Shown here: one piece after another, positions 1 to 9,837 of the stretch
How the letters are laid out: each line of letters opens with the position of its first letter
Numbering within the stretch: position 1 is the stretch's first letter
Origin: Streptomyces rochei
Lineage (GTDB): Bacteria > Actinomycetota > Actinomycetes > Streptomycetales > Streptomycetaceae
DNA length: 60,670 nt
Assembly: GCA_002155895.1 (NCBI GenBank)
Contig: MUMD01000020.1
Span: 1 to 60,670, forward strand
Direction: 5' to 3'
Position numbers and translations under genes: made by a program
Notes under the pieces: generated by a model
The model's database searches: none
What the model was told of the DNA's origin: nothing
What the model saw: only the letters and a program-made list of their open reading frames with translations

Positions 1-801
1 GCCCGCGAGATCGCCGCCCGCCCCGTCCCGTCCCTCTCCGAGGAGTGCGCCACCAGCGCCTATCTCCTCTTCGCACGCGGCGTGCTGGCCCGTTCCGAGG
101 ACGATCCGCAGCGGGCACGCGCCTACTTCCGCGCCTGCGGACGCTGGCTGCTGCACTACGGCTGCGTCAACCCGGCGGTCCTGCCCTGGCGTTCCCTGGC
201 CGCCGAGGCCGCCCACGCACTCGGCGACGACGCGGAGGCCCTGCGCCTGACGCGCGAGGAGGTGCGGCTCGCCGCCCGCTGGGGCACCCGCAGCGCCCTC
301 GGCCGCGCGGAACTCGGCCTGGCGGTGGTGATCAGGGAGAACCGTACCGAGCACTTCCGGGCCGCGGTCGCCACCCTCAGCGAATCCCCCGCTCGTACCG
401 ACTACACCCGCGCCGTGCTCGAACTGGCCTCCGCGGAGAGCGCGGAGGCCGAGCGCAGGACCGCGCTGGCCCTCACCTCCCGCAGAGCCTCCACGGCCGG
501 CGGCGTCGCTCCCGGCCCGCTCCCCGGTTTCTCCCAGGCCCTGCCCGCTCCGGCCGGCGTACCGCCCGGGCGGGGCGCCGCGCCGCACCCGCGGCCGCCG
601 GCCGGCTGGCCCGCGCTGAGCCCCGCCGAGCACGAGACCGCCCTCCTCGCCGCGAGCGGTCTGGCCAACCGGGAGATCGCCACCACGTTGTCGGTGACGA
701 CCCGCGCGGTGGAACTGCGCCTCAGCGGTGTCTACCGCAAACTCCGCATCCGCGGACGCGAGGAACTGCGCGCACTGAGATACGGACCGGAGGGCGGCTG
801 A
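1..801 (+). CDS. LuxR-family (LAL type) transcriptional regulator, C-terminal part, cut by window edge
   Basis: The reading frame is open from base 1, so the gene starts outside the window; about 266 C-terminal residues are visible. The first part is an alanine-rich helical region like the TPR-like arm of LAL (large ATP-binding LuxR) regulators. The last 60 or so residues form a LuxR helix-turn-helix: LSPAEHETALLAASGLANRE, then a recognition helix with TTRAVELRLSGVYRKL. It ends 3 bp before the next LAL gene, so the two are probably co-transcribed. Tandem LAL genes are typical of polyene macrolide clusters (FscR type), where they are pathway activators. DNA binding is well supported; the N-terminal ATPase half is assumed only from the family. 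Confidence 0.75.
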   Translation, partial: AREIAARPVPSLSEECATSAYLLFARGVLARSEDDPQRARAYFRACGRWLLHYGCVNPAVLPWRSLAAEAAHALGDDAEALRLTREEVRLAARWGTRSALGRAELGLAVVIRENRTEHFRAAVATLSESPARTDYTRAVLELASAESAEAERRTALALTSRRASTAGGVAPGPLPGFSQALPAPAGVPPGRGAAPHPRPPAGWPALSPAEHETALLAASGLANREIATTLSVTTRAVELRLSGVYRKLRIRGREELRALRYGPEGG

Positions 802-804
802 CCC

Positions 805-3633
805 ATGCTGCTGGAGCGCAACACCGAGATCACCCTGGTCGACGCCGCACTGGGCGCCGCCGCCGAAGGACGGTCCTCCCTCGTGGTGGTCACCGGCCCC
901 CTCGGCATCGGACGCTCGGCGCTGCTGCAGCGGCTGTCCGCGGTGGGCGACGCCCACGAGGACGTCCGGGTGCTGCGGGCCAACGCCGCACCCATGGAGC
1001 AGGACTTCGCCTTCGGCGTCGTACGGCAGCTCTTCGAGCCCCTGCTCAGCGGCTCGCCCCAGGACGTGCGCGGCCGCTGGATGGACGCCCACGCGTCCTT
1101 CGCCCGGCACGTGCTGGCCGACGACACCGCTTCGCCCGGCGCCGACCAGGCGATCGCCGCCACCGAAGCGGTGCTGCACGGACTGTTCTCGCTGCTGGCC
1201 AACGTCAGCGCCGACAGCAGACTGCTGGTCCTCGTGGACGACCTCCAGTGGTCCGACGTGCCCTCGCTGCGCTGGCTCACCTTCCTGGCCAAGCGGCTGC
1301 ACGGACTGCGGGCCGTCGTCGTGTGCGCGCTGCGCGACGGCGACCCCCGCACCAGCCACGCCTTGATCCGCGAACTGCGGGAGGCCGCCACCCAGACCCT
1401 GCGGCCGGCCTCCCTGAGCCTGGAGGCCGCCCGTACGCTGGTCCGTGACCGTTTCGGCGAACCGGGCGACGAGGAATTCGTCCGGGCCTGTCACGAGGCC
1501 TCCGCCGGAAACCCTCTGTTCCTGATGTCGACCCTGGTCGGCACCGACCTCGTCGGCCGCCGACCGCAAGCCGAACACGCCGACCTCACCCGGAGGCTGA
1601 GCCCGTCCCAGCTGCGGGAACACCTCGCCAGCACCCTGCGCACCCAGCCCGCCCCGGTACGCGACCTTGCCGCCGCCATCGCCATCCTCGGTGAGCAGGG
1701 CGACGTCACCACCCTGACCCGCCTGGCCGGACTGGACGACGCCGGCTACTCCGGAGCCCTGCGCGCGCTGGGCGCTCTGGGCATGCTCACCTCCGCACAC
1801 GAGCCGCGCTTCACCCACCGCGCCGTCGGTGACGCCGTCGAGTCCACCCTCACCATGGACCAGCGCGAGCGGCTGCACGACGAGGCCGCGGCCCTCCTGT
1901 ACGCCTCGGGCAGCCCCGCCGAGCAGGTCGCCGCCCAGCTCATGGCCGTCGTCACCCGGCGCCAGCCCTGGGCCGTGGAGGTCCTGAGCGCCGCCGCCGA
2001 CACCGCCATGCGCCGCGGCGCATCCGACACCGCCGCCCGCTACCTGCGGCGCGCCCTGCTCGACAGCCCCGCCGAAGGCGTCACCCGCGCCCGGCTCCTG
2101 GTCGAACTCGGAACCGCCGAGAGGGACTTCGACCCACTCGCCTGCGAACGGCACATCGCCCAGGCCATGACGCTGCTGCCGGAGCCCCGGGACCGGGCCG
2201 TGGCCGCGCTGCGCATCTCACCCACCCCGCTCGGCCCGACCCCGCTCACCGTCGTCGACCTGCTGCGCCAGGCGGCCGAGGGTCTCGGCCCGGCCTCCGG
2301 GCTCACCGGCCTCGACCGCGACCTCGCGCTGCGGCTGGAGGCCCGCCTGCGGCACTGCGGCCACGAGGACCCCTTCGAGCTCGCGGCGGCCGCCGAGCGG
2401 CTGAAGGAACTCGGGCCCGAACCACCCGTGGACACCGGCGCGGAGCGCGAGCTGACGATCGCCCTGCTCGGTGCCGTCACCCTCAGTTGCCGGCTGCCCG
2501 CCGCGGAGGTGGTGCGACTGGCGGAACGCATCCTCGACCGCGAACCCGCCACCTCCGCCCGCGTCCACTCCACCCTCCCCTTGGTGATCATCACGATGAT
2601 CGCCGCCGACTCCGTGGAGGCCGTCGACTCCTGGCTCCCGGTCGAACAGCGCGCGCACGAGCGGCGTACCACCCCCGCCAACGCGCTCGCCCACATCGAA
2701 CAGGCCCTCGTCCACCTGGGCCGGGGCCGGCTGGCCCAGGCCCGCGAGTGGTCCGAGGCGGCGCTGGGGATGACCGAGACCGACCACCACTCCCTGGGCA
2801 CGGTGGCGACGATGACCCACGCCATCGTCGCCCTGGAGACCCGTGACCCCGCCCTCGCCGAACGCGTGCTGGGCCGAGTCGACCGGACCCGGTCCCAGGG
2901 CCTCCCCCTGACCGGCCTGCTGCGCCTGCTGGAAGCCATCGGCGAGATCGCCACGGGCGACCACACGGGGGCCCTCGACTCGCTGCAGTCCTGCGGCCGC
3001 CAGATGGAGGCCGCGGGCTGGCACAACCCGGTGCTCTTCCCCTGGCGTCCCTGGACCATCAGCGTGCACCGGCGCATGGGCGACACCCGCACCGCACGGG
3101 TCCTGGCCGAGGAGGAGTACGCCCGCGCCGAGCAGTGGGGTGCCCCGGTGGGCCTCGGCCGGGCCCTGCGGCTGCTCGGCCGGCTGGAGGAGGGCGGACG
3201 GGGCACGGCTCGGCTGCGCGAGGCGGTCACCGTCCTGCGCGGATCCGCCAACCAGTTGGAACTCGCCCGGGCGCTGCTCTCGCTCGCCGAACGCCTGGGC
3301 GGCGGCCCCGAGTCGGAGGCGCTGGTCCGGGAGGCGGCCACCCTGGCGACCGCCTGCGGTGTCCCGGCGCTGGCCGAGCGCGCCACTCGCGGCACCGTGA
3401 GGACGCCCCTGTACACGGCGTCGCCGGAGACCGTGCTCACCCCGACCGAGCGCCAGGTGGCGGGGCTCGCCTGCCGCGGCCTGACCAACCAGGAGATCGC
3501 CGGCGAGCTGGGTGTCAGCTCCCGCGCCATCGAAAAGCACCTCACCCACGCCTACCGGAAACTGGGTATCCCCGGACGCCGGGAACTCATCGCTCTTGTT
3601 TCCCGCGCGGAAGGCGCGAGTTTCCACAGGTAG
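805..3633 (+). CDS. LAL-family LuxR transcriptional regulator (large ATP-binding), FscR-like
   Basis: This 942-residue protein has LAL architecture. An N-terminal NTPase starts near residue 5, with a P-loop GPLGIGRS at about residues 31-38 and Walker [13 protein letters not shown] near 143. A long helical TPR-like middle follows, and a C-terminal LuxR HTH ([20 protein letters not shown] ... [16 protein letters not shown]) covers about residues 875-935. Oddly, the P-loop lysine is arginine (GRS instead of GKS/T), which may weaken ATP hydrolysis. The ATG follows GGAGGG in the end of the upstream LAL gene. Family members activate polyene and macrolide genes. A strong hairpin with a short T-run lies just after the stop. 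Confidence 0.88.
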   Translation: MLLERNTEITLVDAALGAAAEGRSSLVVVTGPLGIGRSALLQRLSAVGDAHEDVRVLRANAAPMEQDFAFGVVRQLFEPLLSGSPQDVRGRWMDAHASFARHVLADDTASPGADQAIAATEAVLHGLFSLLANVSADSRLLVLVDDLQWSDVPSLRWLTFLAKRLHGLRAVVVCALRDGDPRTSHALIRELREAATQTLRPASLSLEAARTLVRDRFGEPGDEEFVRACHEASAGNPLFLMSTLVGTDLVGRRPQAEHADLTRRLSPSQLREHLASTLRTQPAPVRDLAAAIAILGEQGDVTTLTRLAGLDDAGYSGALRALGALGMLTSAHEPRFTHRAVGDAVESTLTMDQRERLHDEAAALLYASGSPAEQVAAQLMAVVTRRQPWAVEVLSAAADTAMRRGASDTAARYLRRALLDSPAEGVTRARLLVELGTAERDFDPLACERHIAQAMTLLPEPRDRAVAALRISPTPLGPTPLTVVDLLRQAAEGLGPASGLTGLDRDLALRLEARLRHCGHEDPFELAAAAERLKELGPEPPVDTGAERELTIALLGAVTLSCRLPAAEVVRLAERILDREPATSARVHSTLPLVIITMIAADSVEAVDSWLPVEQRAHERRTTPANALAHIEQALVHLGRGRLAQAREWSEAALGMTETDHHSLGTVATMTHAIVALETRDPALAERVLGRVDRTRSQGLPLTGLLRLLEAIGEIATGDHTGALDSLQSCGRQMEAAGWHNPVLFPWRPWTISVHRRMGDTRTARVLAEEEYARAEQWGAPVGLGRALRLLGRLEEGGRGTARLREAVTVLRGSANQLELARALLSLAERLGGGPESEALVREAATLATACGVPALAERATRGTVRTPLYTASPETVLTPTERQVAGLACRGLTNQEIAGELGVSSRAIEKHLTHAYRKLGIPGRRELIALVSRAEGASFHR

Positions 3634-3649
3634 CCATTCGGTGAAGTCG

Positions 3650-3690
3650 CCCGGGTCGTCGTCCCCGCCATATCCGGGACGAGGCCCGGG
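3650..3690 (+). terminator. Rho-independent-type hairpin after the LAL gene
   Basis: The left arm CCCGGGTCGTCGTCCC pairs with GGGACGAGGCCCGGG across a short loop and is followed by a pyrimidine run ending in TTTT. It begins 16 bp after the LAL stop codon. The remaining stretch to about 4110 holds no gene I can support and is probably the promoter region of the PAS-LuxR gene. Confidence 0.6.
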
Positions 3691-4115
3691 CCTTTCCGTT
3701 TTCCCTCCGAGTGCGTCCCGCCGAGGGCAACCGCTTTCCCTCCTCCGCTCCTCCCCGGATGGGCGCCGGGCTCGCGAGGCGATCCGCGCGTGCCTGCTCT
3801 GAACTGGCGCGATGACGTCGGCCCGCTGAGCGCGCGCTGTCTCTTTTGGCGCGTTCTGGGGCCAATTCCATCGGCCGGAGGGGGCGCCGAAGGGTTCGGT
3901 GTCCACACCGAACCTCCCCGACCGAACCCCTTCGGTGCGGAACCGTACCTACCGAAGGAGTCACCACAGTATTAGCAGGTCAAACCGTTGTCGCGTTGAC
4001 CGGTCATCGTCGGCCTTCGTAATATTCCAGCGTCTTCCTTTTCTGTCGCATTCTTTTTCGCGCTAGGCCAGTCGCTTACCTGGCCCTCCTCCTAAAGCAC
4101 CGATAGAAGAAGGGT

Positions 4116-4820
4116 TTGAGTTCCTTGGCGCCGACCCCCCACGCCACGCTCATGGACCGCACCCCCGTGGCCGGTCCGGCCGGCACCGCCGTGCCGGCGG
4201 CCGGTCACACCGACGGCTTCGACCGGGCTGACGCCTACATCGCCTGCCTGGATCCGTCCCTCACCATCCAGCAGGTCAACCAGGAGTTCGACCGCCGCTT
4301 CGGCGGACCGGCCTCCAGCCTCTGCGGCCGGAACTTCTGCGACCTGATCCACCCCAGCGTCCGGCCACCGCTGATGCAGCAGTTCTCGCGTCTGCTGGAG
4401 GGCAAGCGGCGCCGCTTCCTCACCGACGTCATCGCCGTCGACCAGGAGAGCACCGCCTCCGCGCTCCCGCTCCGCGCCATGGCCGTCCAGGGCGGCCACA
4501 CCCCCGACGTGGCCGCGATTCTCGTGGTCATGTCCGGTGCGGACGAACGGACCGAGGGCGCCGAGGAGATGGCGCCGCGCAAGAAGCTCCTCAGCGAGAT
4601 CGACGCCCGCATCCTGGAGGGCATAGCCGCCGGTGTCTCCACCATCCCCCTCGCCTCCCGCCTTTTCCTCAGCCGCCAGGGCGTGGAGTACCACGTGACC
4701 GGCCTGCTGCGGGCGCTCAAGGTCCCGAACCGGGCCGCCCTGGTGTCCCGGGCGTACTCCATGGGCGTCCTCAAGGTCGGCACCTGGCCGCCCAAGGTCG
4801 TCGAGGACTACATCAAGTGA
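4116..4820 (+). CDS. PAS-LuxR transcriptional regulator (FscRI/PimM-like)
   Basis: This is a 234-residue protein from the TTG at 4116; an ATG at 4152 is an equally possible start (222 residues). A single PAS-type sensor region spans about residues 40-150 (DAYIACLDPSLTIQQVN, GGPASSLCGRNFCDLIHP). A LuxR-like HTH follows at about 170-225, with LSEIDARILEGIAAG and SRQGVEYHVTGLLRALKVP. The C-terminal WPPKV motif recurs in actinomycete antibiotic regulators of this class. PAS-LuxR proteins such as PimM and FscRI directly activate polyene structural genes. The neighbours (two LAL genes upstream, a pabC-like gene downstream) match the candicidin/FR-008 regulatory end. Function is by family; start uncertain. 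Confidence 0.82.
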   Translation: MSSLAPTPHATLMDRTPVAGPAGTAVPAAGHTDGFDRADAYIACLDPSLTIQQVNQEFDRRFGGPASSLCGRNFCDLIHPSVRPPLMQQFSRLLEGKRRRFLTDVIAVDQESTASALPLRAMAVQGGHTPDVAAILVVMSGADERTEGAEEMAPRKKLLSEIDARILEGIAAGVSTIPLASRLFLSRQGVEYHVTGLLRALKVPNRAALVSRAYSMGVLKVGTWPPKVVEDYIK

Positions 4821-4965
4821 GCCGGACCGTGCCCGGTGTGCGGGGCGGCGGCACCGTCGCCCCGCACACCGGGCACCCCCGTCCGGCACCCGCCCGTCCC
4901 GCGCGGCACCCGCGGCGGCGCGCCGGCCGCCGTGCCGGCCCGGGCAGGCACGAAGGGGAGACACC

Positions 4966-5739
4966 GTGATCGAACTCGACGGCCGGCCCGCGGGCGAAGA
5001 CGCGCTCGCGGCCCTGGCCCTGACCAACTACGGCCACTTCACCACCCTGTTGGTGGAGGACGGCCGGGTACGGGGCCTCGGCCTCCACCTGGAGCGTCTG
5101 ATCCGCGACTGTCGGCTCCTCTTCGACACGACACTCGACCCGGACCGCGTGCGCGCCCTGGCCCGCCGGGCCGTCCCGCGAAGCGGCCGCCGGATCGTCC
5201 GCGTCACCGTGTTCGACCCTGCGCTGGACCTGGCCACCATCGACGCGGACGCCCGTCCGCGGATCCTGGTCACCGCACGGCCGGCCCCGGAGGCGGACCC
5301 CGGGCCCCTGCGGGTGCGGACCGCGGTCCACCGCCGTGACCTGCCCGAGGTGAAATCGGTCGCCCTGGGACCCGCCCTCCGGCTCCGTCGCCGTGCCCGG
5401 CGGGAGGGCTACGACGACGTGCTGTTCACCGGAAGCGCCGGCGAGGTCCTGGAGGGCGGCACCTGGAACATCGGCCTGGTGCGCGAGGGCCGGGTCGTCT
5501 GGCCCGGGGGAGACGTCCTGCCCGGCACGACACGGCACCTTCTTCGCGAGACCGGGGGAGACCCCACCGAGCTGGTCGGCCTCCCCGACCTCGACGGCTG
5601 CGAGGCGGCCTTCGCCACGAACGCCACCGCCGTTCTGCGTCCCATCACCCGCATCGACCACCGGGAGTACCCCTCGTCGCACCCGGAGATGACCCGGCTC
5701 GTGGAGAGCTACCGGGCGCTGCCCGCTCACCGGCTCTGA
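4966..5739 (+). CDS. pabC: Aminotransferase class IV, 4-amino-4-deoxychorismate lyase-like (PabC)
   Basis: This 257-residue protein starts at GTG 4966 behind GGGGAG. It has the class IV PLP fold: the PLP lysine is probably in LPEVKSVALG (about residue 129), followed by GYDDVLF, GEVLEGGTWNIG and the C-terminal FATNATAVLRPI segment. ADC lyase converts 4-amino-4-deoxychorismate to p-aminobenzoate and pyruvate. In aromatic polyene clusters a dedicated PabC supplies the PABA starter unit. Its position after a PAS-LuxR gene favours that role over folate or branched-chain amino acid metabolism. A D-amino acid or branched-chain aminotransferase is the main alternative. Confidence 0.75.
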   Translation: MIELDGRPAGEDALAALALTNYGHFTTLLVEDGRVRGLGLHLERLIRDCRLLFDTTLDPDRVRALARRAVPRSGRRIVRVTVFDPALDLATIDADARPRILVTARPAPEADPGPLRVRTAVHRRDLPEVKSVALGPALRLRRRARREGYDDVLFTGSAGEVLEGGTWNIGLVREGRVVWPGGDVLPGTTRHLLRETGGDPTELVGLPDLDGCEAAFATNATAVLRPITRIDHREYPSSHPEMTRLVESYRALPAHRL

Positions 5740-6339
5740 GACAGGGGCCCCGTCGGCCCGGCCCCGCACGGCACCGTCCGGCTCAGGGCCGTCGAGGTCG
5801 GGGACCCAGCGGGCGCCGTCGTCTTCGACGAAGAATCCCCGGTCCCGCAGTTGGAGTAAATCTGTCGTCGCCGCTGTAGACATTGCTATCGCCCAGGGCT
5901 AGAGTTTGTGCCGTACCCAGAAGTCGATGGGCGCGGCAGAGACGAACTGCCGTGCAGCAGGTCGAAGGAGCGGAACGGCAGCGGAGCGGCGGAGCCGGAA
6001 GTGACGGGTTCCTCCACTGGCTGCCGGGCCGAGCGGCCCCAGGGGTCGCACAGCAGTACCGCACAACCCAGCAGTACGGATGGAACACCCGCAACAGGTA
6101 AGGAGCAGAACGCCATCAGGATCGCCCGGGCCGAGTAGACCGCCCGGGTACCGCAGGCCCCGGATTGGAAGGTGGTCCCCGGTCACGCATCCGCGATCCC
6201 CGCAGCCCCGCCCCTCCAGGCGGAGAGCAGCGGAAAACGAGAGTCGGCTCGCAGAAGCCGGCAGATGGTGTTGAAAGCTCGGGGTCCGGGCGCCGGTCGG
6301 CGCCCGGACCCCTCGACGCGTCCTCGGAAGAAGAGGTCT
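5740..6339. other. Non-coding stretch of about 600 bp
   Basis: No ORF here has convincing protein content. A short minus-strand reading frame starting at 5883 (LLQLRDRGFFVEDDGARW) looks protein-like for about 30 codons, then runs antisense into pabC; it may be a relic. The stretch probably marks the outer edge of the polyene-type regulatory block. Confidence 0.4.
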
Positions 6340-6660
6340 ATGCCCTCACGCAGTACCCGCCCCGCCACCCCTCTCGATGACGACGACTATCCTGCCTACA
6401 CCATGGGCCGGGCCGCCGACATGCTCGGCACCACCCCCGCCTTCCTCCGCTCCCTGGGCGAGCACCGCCTGATCACCCCACTGCGCTCGGAGGGCGGCCA
6501 CCGCCGCTACTCCCGCTACCAACTGCGCATCGCCGCCCGCGCCCGCGAACTCGTCGACGCCGGCACCGCCGTGGAAGCCGCCTGCCGGATCATCGTCCTC
6601 GAGGACCAACTCGAAGAAGCCCAACGCATCAACGAGCAACTCCGCGCCCGAGCGCGGTGA
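6340..6660 (+). CDS. Small MerR-type helix-turn-helix protein
   Basis: This 106-residue protein starts at the ATG at 6340, behind GGAAGAAGAGG. It has a MerR-like winged helix at about residues 15-65 (YTMGRAADMLGTTPAFLRSL, then EGGHRRYSRYQLR) and a short C-terminal helix (VLEDQLEEAQRINEQLRAR) that could form a coiled coil. No effector domain is present. Similar small, stand-alone MerR proteins are common in Streptomyces and their targets vary. It stands alone, about 600 bp after pabC. DNA binding is likely; the regulated genes are not visible from sequence. Confidence 0.75.
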   Translation: MPSRSTRPATPLDDDDYPAYTMGRAADMLGTTPAFLRSLGEHRLITPLRSEGGHRRYSRYQLRIAARARELVDAGTAVEAACRIIVLEDQLEEAQRINEQLRARAR

Positions 6661-7483
6661 GTCGCTCGTCCCGGGCGCGTAGGTGGAACTCACCGTGGTC
6701 GCTGCCCGCGGCGCCGCCGGCCGGTGGCGGCATCCTCGCGCCCTGCGGTGAACTGCGGAGGAGTGCCCTCGTACAGGCGCGGGATGCTCCGCCGCCCGGC
6801 CGTGTCGCGCGTCGGTGGGCGGTGTATTCCCGGTCTCCGGCTGCCCGTTCGGGCACGTCGATTCGTCGGTTCCCCCCGAAGCCCGCGCGGCGCGCAGATG
6901 CTGATGGACGTGGGGGAAATCCCCTTTCGAAGGGCAGTGGCCGGCACTCCGGCAGTGTTTGTATCGGTGGTTCTCGCGGCCCGAAAAATGCCCGGTCACA
7001 AAGGGGTTGGCGGGTTACCGAGGTCACTTGACGGACCCTTGCTCGGGAGGTTGTCGGCCCTTAGTCTCGAAACCGCTCCTCGATACGGTCATCCTTCATC
7101 TCGTGGAGGTTTTCGTGCTGTACAGCTCTCGGCCGGACTCCTGGCGCAGGCCGACCGTACGGCCGAACGAACCCCCCGGCGCCCACCCGGAAAGGTCGGG
7201 CAGCGATATCGAATGGCCCTGACAACGTTGTCCGACGCATAGGGATGTCGGCTGCCTCGCCGCCGTCCGCTCAGCTCACCTCGACCCCTCTCGACCCATC
7301 CGGGGAGCCCGGCGCCCGCTGCCGGTCGACCCGGGGCGACGCGGAACATCCGGCCCGGCCACCGACCCGGTGGTGCGTGCCGTCACCGGGCGCCCGTCGA
7401 CACCCAGGCCCAGCGCACCGGTCCGCTCCGCGCTCGCCGACCCTTCCCAGCCCCCCACGCGCAGGAAGAAGGACGGTACGTCC
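6661..7483. other. Intergenic region without a supported gene
   Basis: About 820 bp between the MerR-type gene and the second PAS-LuxR regulator. Several ORFs cross it in both directions, but none has recognisable protein sequence or a good ribosome binding site. The 3' part probably carries the promoter for the gene at 7484. Confidence 0.4.
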
Positions 7484-8242
7484 GTGGCGACCACGAGTTT
7501 CCCCGACGCCTCGCCCAGCAAGAACAAGAAGGGCGCCGCCGCCCCGGCCGTGCCCGCCCGCCCCGGCCCGACCGGAAGCGGCTCGCACCGCGGTGCCGCC
7601 TCGGTGAGGGCCTGCACGGCCCGTGTCTCCCCCGGGGACCTGACCGTCACGGTCGCGGAGCCCGAGTTCGCCCGCCGATTCGGGATGAGCACCGACGAGA
7701 TTCGCGGACGCCGCATTCTCGACCTGCTCCATTCACCTGTTCCCGTACGGATGCGGAAGAAGTTCACCGCGCTCTCGACAGGCGCGTGTCGGCGATTCAC
7801 GGAGACCGTGACCTATCGGGACGGCGGTGGCCGGGAATTCATGGCGGAAGTCACCGGGGTCGCCGTCAGGAAACCCTCGGGTGCCGTTTCCGGCTTCGTC
7901 GTCTCTCTGCTCCGGGCGGAATCGGCGCCCCGTGCGGCGGGCATACGCCGGGCCGGAGAAAAGCGCGGAACGCAGCGGGGCACCCGACCGGAGGCCGCCG
8001 ACGGACCCGTGCTCAGCGTCCTCGACGCACAGGTTCTGGAAGGGGTCGCGAGCGGTGAGTCCACGGCGCAGTTGGCCTCCCGTCTCTATCTGAGCCGTCA
8101 GGGAGTCGAGTACCGCGTCGGGCAGATGTTCCGGCGGTTCGACGCACCCAACCGGCCGGCTCTGGTGGCGCGAGCCCACGCCCTCGGGATGTTCGCGGCC
8201 GGCCAGTGGCCCCCGCGTGTTCTGCCCGACCGCGTGCGGTAG
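7484..8242 (+). CDS. Second PAS-LuxR-like transcriptional regulator
   Basis: This 252-residue protein starts at the GTG at 7484, with AAGAAGGA upstream; a longer frame from 7370 exists but lacks a good site. Residues about 45-145 look like a PAS region (TVTVAEPEFARRFGMSTDEI, RRILDLLHSPVPVRMRKKF). The C-terminal HTH has VLDAQVLEGVASGESTAQLA, SRQGVEYRVGQMFRRFDAPN and ends in WPPRVLPDRVR. It closely parallels the regulator at 4116, including LSRQGVEY and the WPP tail, so the two are paralogs. Targets are unknown; an antibiotic pathway role is inferred from the family. Confidence 0.75.
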   Translation: MATTSFPDASPSKNKKGAAAPAVPARPGPTGSGSHRGAASVRACTARVSPGDLTVTVAEPEFARRFGMSTDEIRGRRILDLLHSPVPVRMRKKFTALSTGACRRFTETVTYRDGGGREFMAEVTGVAVRKPSGAVSGFVVSLLRAESAPRAAGIRRAGEKRGTQRGTRPEAADGPVLSVLDAQVLEGVASGESTAQLASRLYLSRQGVEYRVGQMFRRFDAPNRPALVARAHALGMFAAGQWPPRVLPDRVR

Positions 8243-8274
8243 CGCGAACAGGACTGCGCTCCGGGGCCCCGGGC

Positions 8275-8309
8275 GGTGGCCGTGGCGGTGACGCACCGCC
8301 GCGGCCACC
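8275..8309. terminator. Hairpin between convergent regulator and sigma-factor genes
   Basis: Stem GGTGGCCGTGGCGGTG (8275-8290) pairs with CACCGCCGCGGCCACC (8294-8309) across a 3-base loop. It sits between two convergent genes and could terminate transcription from both sides. Confidence 0.6.
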
Positions 8310-8346
8310 TGCGTACGCAACCGGCGGCGCGGCACCGGCGAGCGCC

Positions 8347-8865
8347 TCACGCCGCCGAGGGCTGCCACGCCTCCTGGAACCGCCGTCGGGCGCGGAAGAG
8401 ACGGGAACGGACGGTGCCCAGGGGCAGGGCGAGCACCTCGGCGATCTCGTCCTCGTTGAGTCCGTAGGCGCGCAGGGTGAGGACCTGCCGGTGCGCCTGG
8501 GACAGCCGCTCCAGCACGTCGCTGATGTGCACCGCGTCCAGTGGGTTGGTCTCCTGCCGCGTCTCCAGCTCGCAGCAGCTGCGTTCCTCGCCGTAGCGCT
8601 TGGCGGTGCGGACGGCCTCGCGGACCGTCACCGAGCGCACCCAGCCGTAGAACGCCGCCGGTTCGCGCAGCGTCCTCAGGCCGCGGTAGATCGCGAGCAG
8701 CGCCTCCTGGGTGGCGTCGGCACCGTCGTCATGGGTGATGGACCGGCAGATGCGCGCCACGTAGGGCGTGATGCCGGTGAGCAGGTGGTTCATCGCGTGC
8801 TCGTCGCCCGCCTGGGCTCGGGGGAGCAGCGTCAGGGGAGAGGGGAGTTCGCTGACGGTGGTCAT
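8347..8865 (-). CDS. ECF-type RNA polymerase sigma factor
   Basis: This 172-residue protein starts at ATG 8865. Region 2 spans about residues 15-90 (AMNHLLTGITPYVARICRSI, DATQEALLAIYRGLRTLREP, FYGWVRSVTVREAV). Region 4 spans about 110-160 (LSQAHRQVLTLRAYGLNEDE, then LALPLGTVRSRLFRARRRFQ). No anti-sigma gene lies beside it. Upstream is the chimeric ORF at 8961-9824, with a gap of about 95 bp containing GGGCTGAC repeats. ECF factors direct RNA polymerase to stress or development promoters; the signal here is unknown. Confidence 0.85.
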   Translation of the reverse strand: MTTVSELPSPLTLLPRAQAGDEHAMNHLLTGITPYVARICRSITHDDGADATQEALLAIYRGLRTLREPAAFYGWVRSVTVREAVRTAKRYGEERSCCELETRQETNPLDAVHISDVLERLSQAHRQVLTLRAYGLNEDEIAEVLALPLGTVRSRLFRARRRFQEAWQPSAA

Positions 8866-8960
8866 GTCGGGCAGAGACTCCTTCGGGCAACCGTACGGCC
8901 GGGATGCGTGAGCCGGGGCGAAGAGACGGGCTGACGGGCTTGCGGGCTGACGGGCTGAGG

Positions 8961-9824
8961 TCAGCCGGTGACGGCGTGGGCGTGGGCCGGCTCGGGCGCC
9001 GTCGCGGTCGCGAAACGGAGGAGGCCGGTGCGTACGTCGTCGCGGAACGCCCGCATGAAGTCCGGGCTGAAGCAGGCTGTGGAGTGCGGGAACTCGATGG
9101 CCAGCCGGCCTTCGAAGGAGACCACGCACGCCATGACGGGGCTGCGTCCCGCCTGCGGGAAGTACTGCTCGCGGGCCGGCACCAGCCGCACGTCCACCGC
9201 CCGCAGACCGCTCGGCAGCCGCGGACCGGGGACGGCTCCCATGTTGGTGGCGATCACCGTGGCCAGTTGCAGGGCGGGATTGCGGGGGATCTCCGGCGTG
9301 ATACGCATCTCGTGGAGATGGTCGCCGCGGGTGAGGAAGTCGCTCAGGCGGGTGTGCACGGCACGGGCCAGCTCCAGCGGTTCGGAGGTCCGGGACACGG
9401 CGAGGGTCTGGAGGTGGGTGGTCACCGCGGGCACCATCGCGGAGGCGGGCAGCGGCGGGGACAGCCGGGACCGCAGGTCGACGGGGGAGAGGCAGCCGAG
9501 TGTGCGGGGGCCGTCGCCGTCCAGGCGCCGCCGGGCCGCGGCCAGCAGCGACGCGGCGACCAGGGCGTGCACGGAGACGCCCGAGGCACGCGCCGTCCGG
9601 CGCAGGCGCGAGGTGAGGTCGGCGACGGAACCCGCCGGGTGGGCGGGGGCGCCACCGTGCCCGGGCAGGTCGAAACGGAAGACCCGCCACTGCTGCGCCA
9701 GCTCGGGCACCTGCCGGTCCCACATGTGCCATGTGGTACCCAGTGAGGGACCCAGGATCAGGACCGGGGCGTCTTCTGGCCCGTCAAAGCGGTATTGCAG
9801 GGTGTTCGGTGGTGTCTCACTCAC
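8961..9824 (-). pseudogene. Chimeric ORF: N-terminal PcaD (3-oxoadipate enol-lactonase) fragment fused to C-terminal PapA-like acyltransferase fragment
   Basis: The 287-codon frame starts at GTG 9824. Residues 1 to about 71 read like the start of 3-oxoadipate enol-lactonase: LQYRFDGPEDAPVLILGPSL, TTWHMWDRQVPEL, VFRFDLPGHGGAPAHPAGS. The rest reads like the second half of a PapA/condensation-type acyltransferase: SGVSVHALVAASLLAAARRR, LSPVDLRSRLSPPLP, IEFPHSTACFSPDFM. The enol-lactonase part lacks its catalytic serine region and the acyltransferase part lacks its HHxxxDG half. Neither activity is expected. The join near 9610 is in frame, so a fused protein could still be made. It lies directly beside the IS110 relic, consistent with deletion at an insertion site. 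Confidence 0.7.
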
Positions 9825-9837
9825 GCCCCAGACCCTC

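Noticed and set aside
45..1448. A 467-codon plus-strand frame over the first two regulators
   Set aside because: Its translation is Arg/Gly/Pro-rich without motifs and it conflicts with the LuxR frames, which have intact HTH regions.
5775..5883. Short protein-like stretch starting MSTAATTDLLQLRDRGFF on the minus strand
   Set aside because: It is plausible for only about 30 codons and then runs antisense into pabC; I could not tie it to a family.
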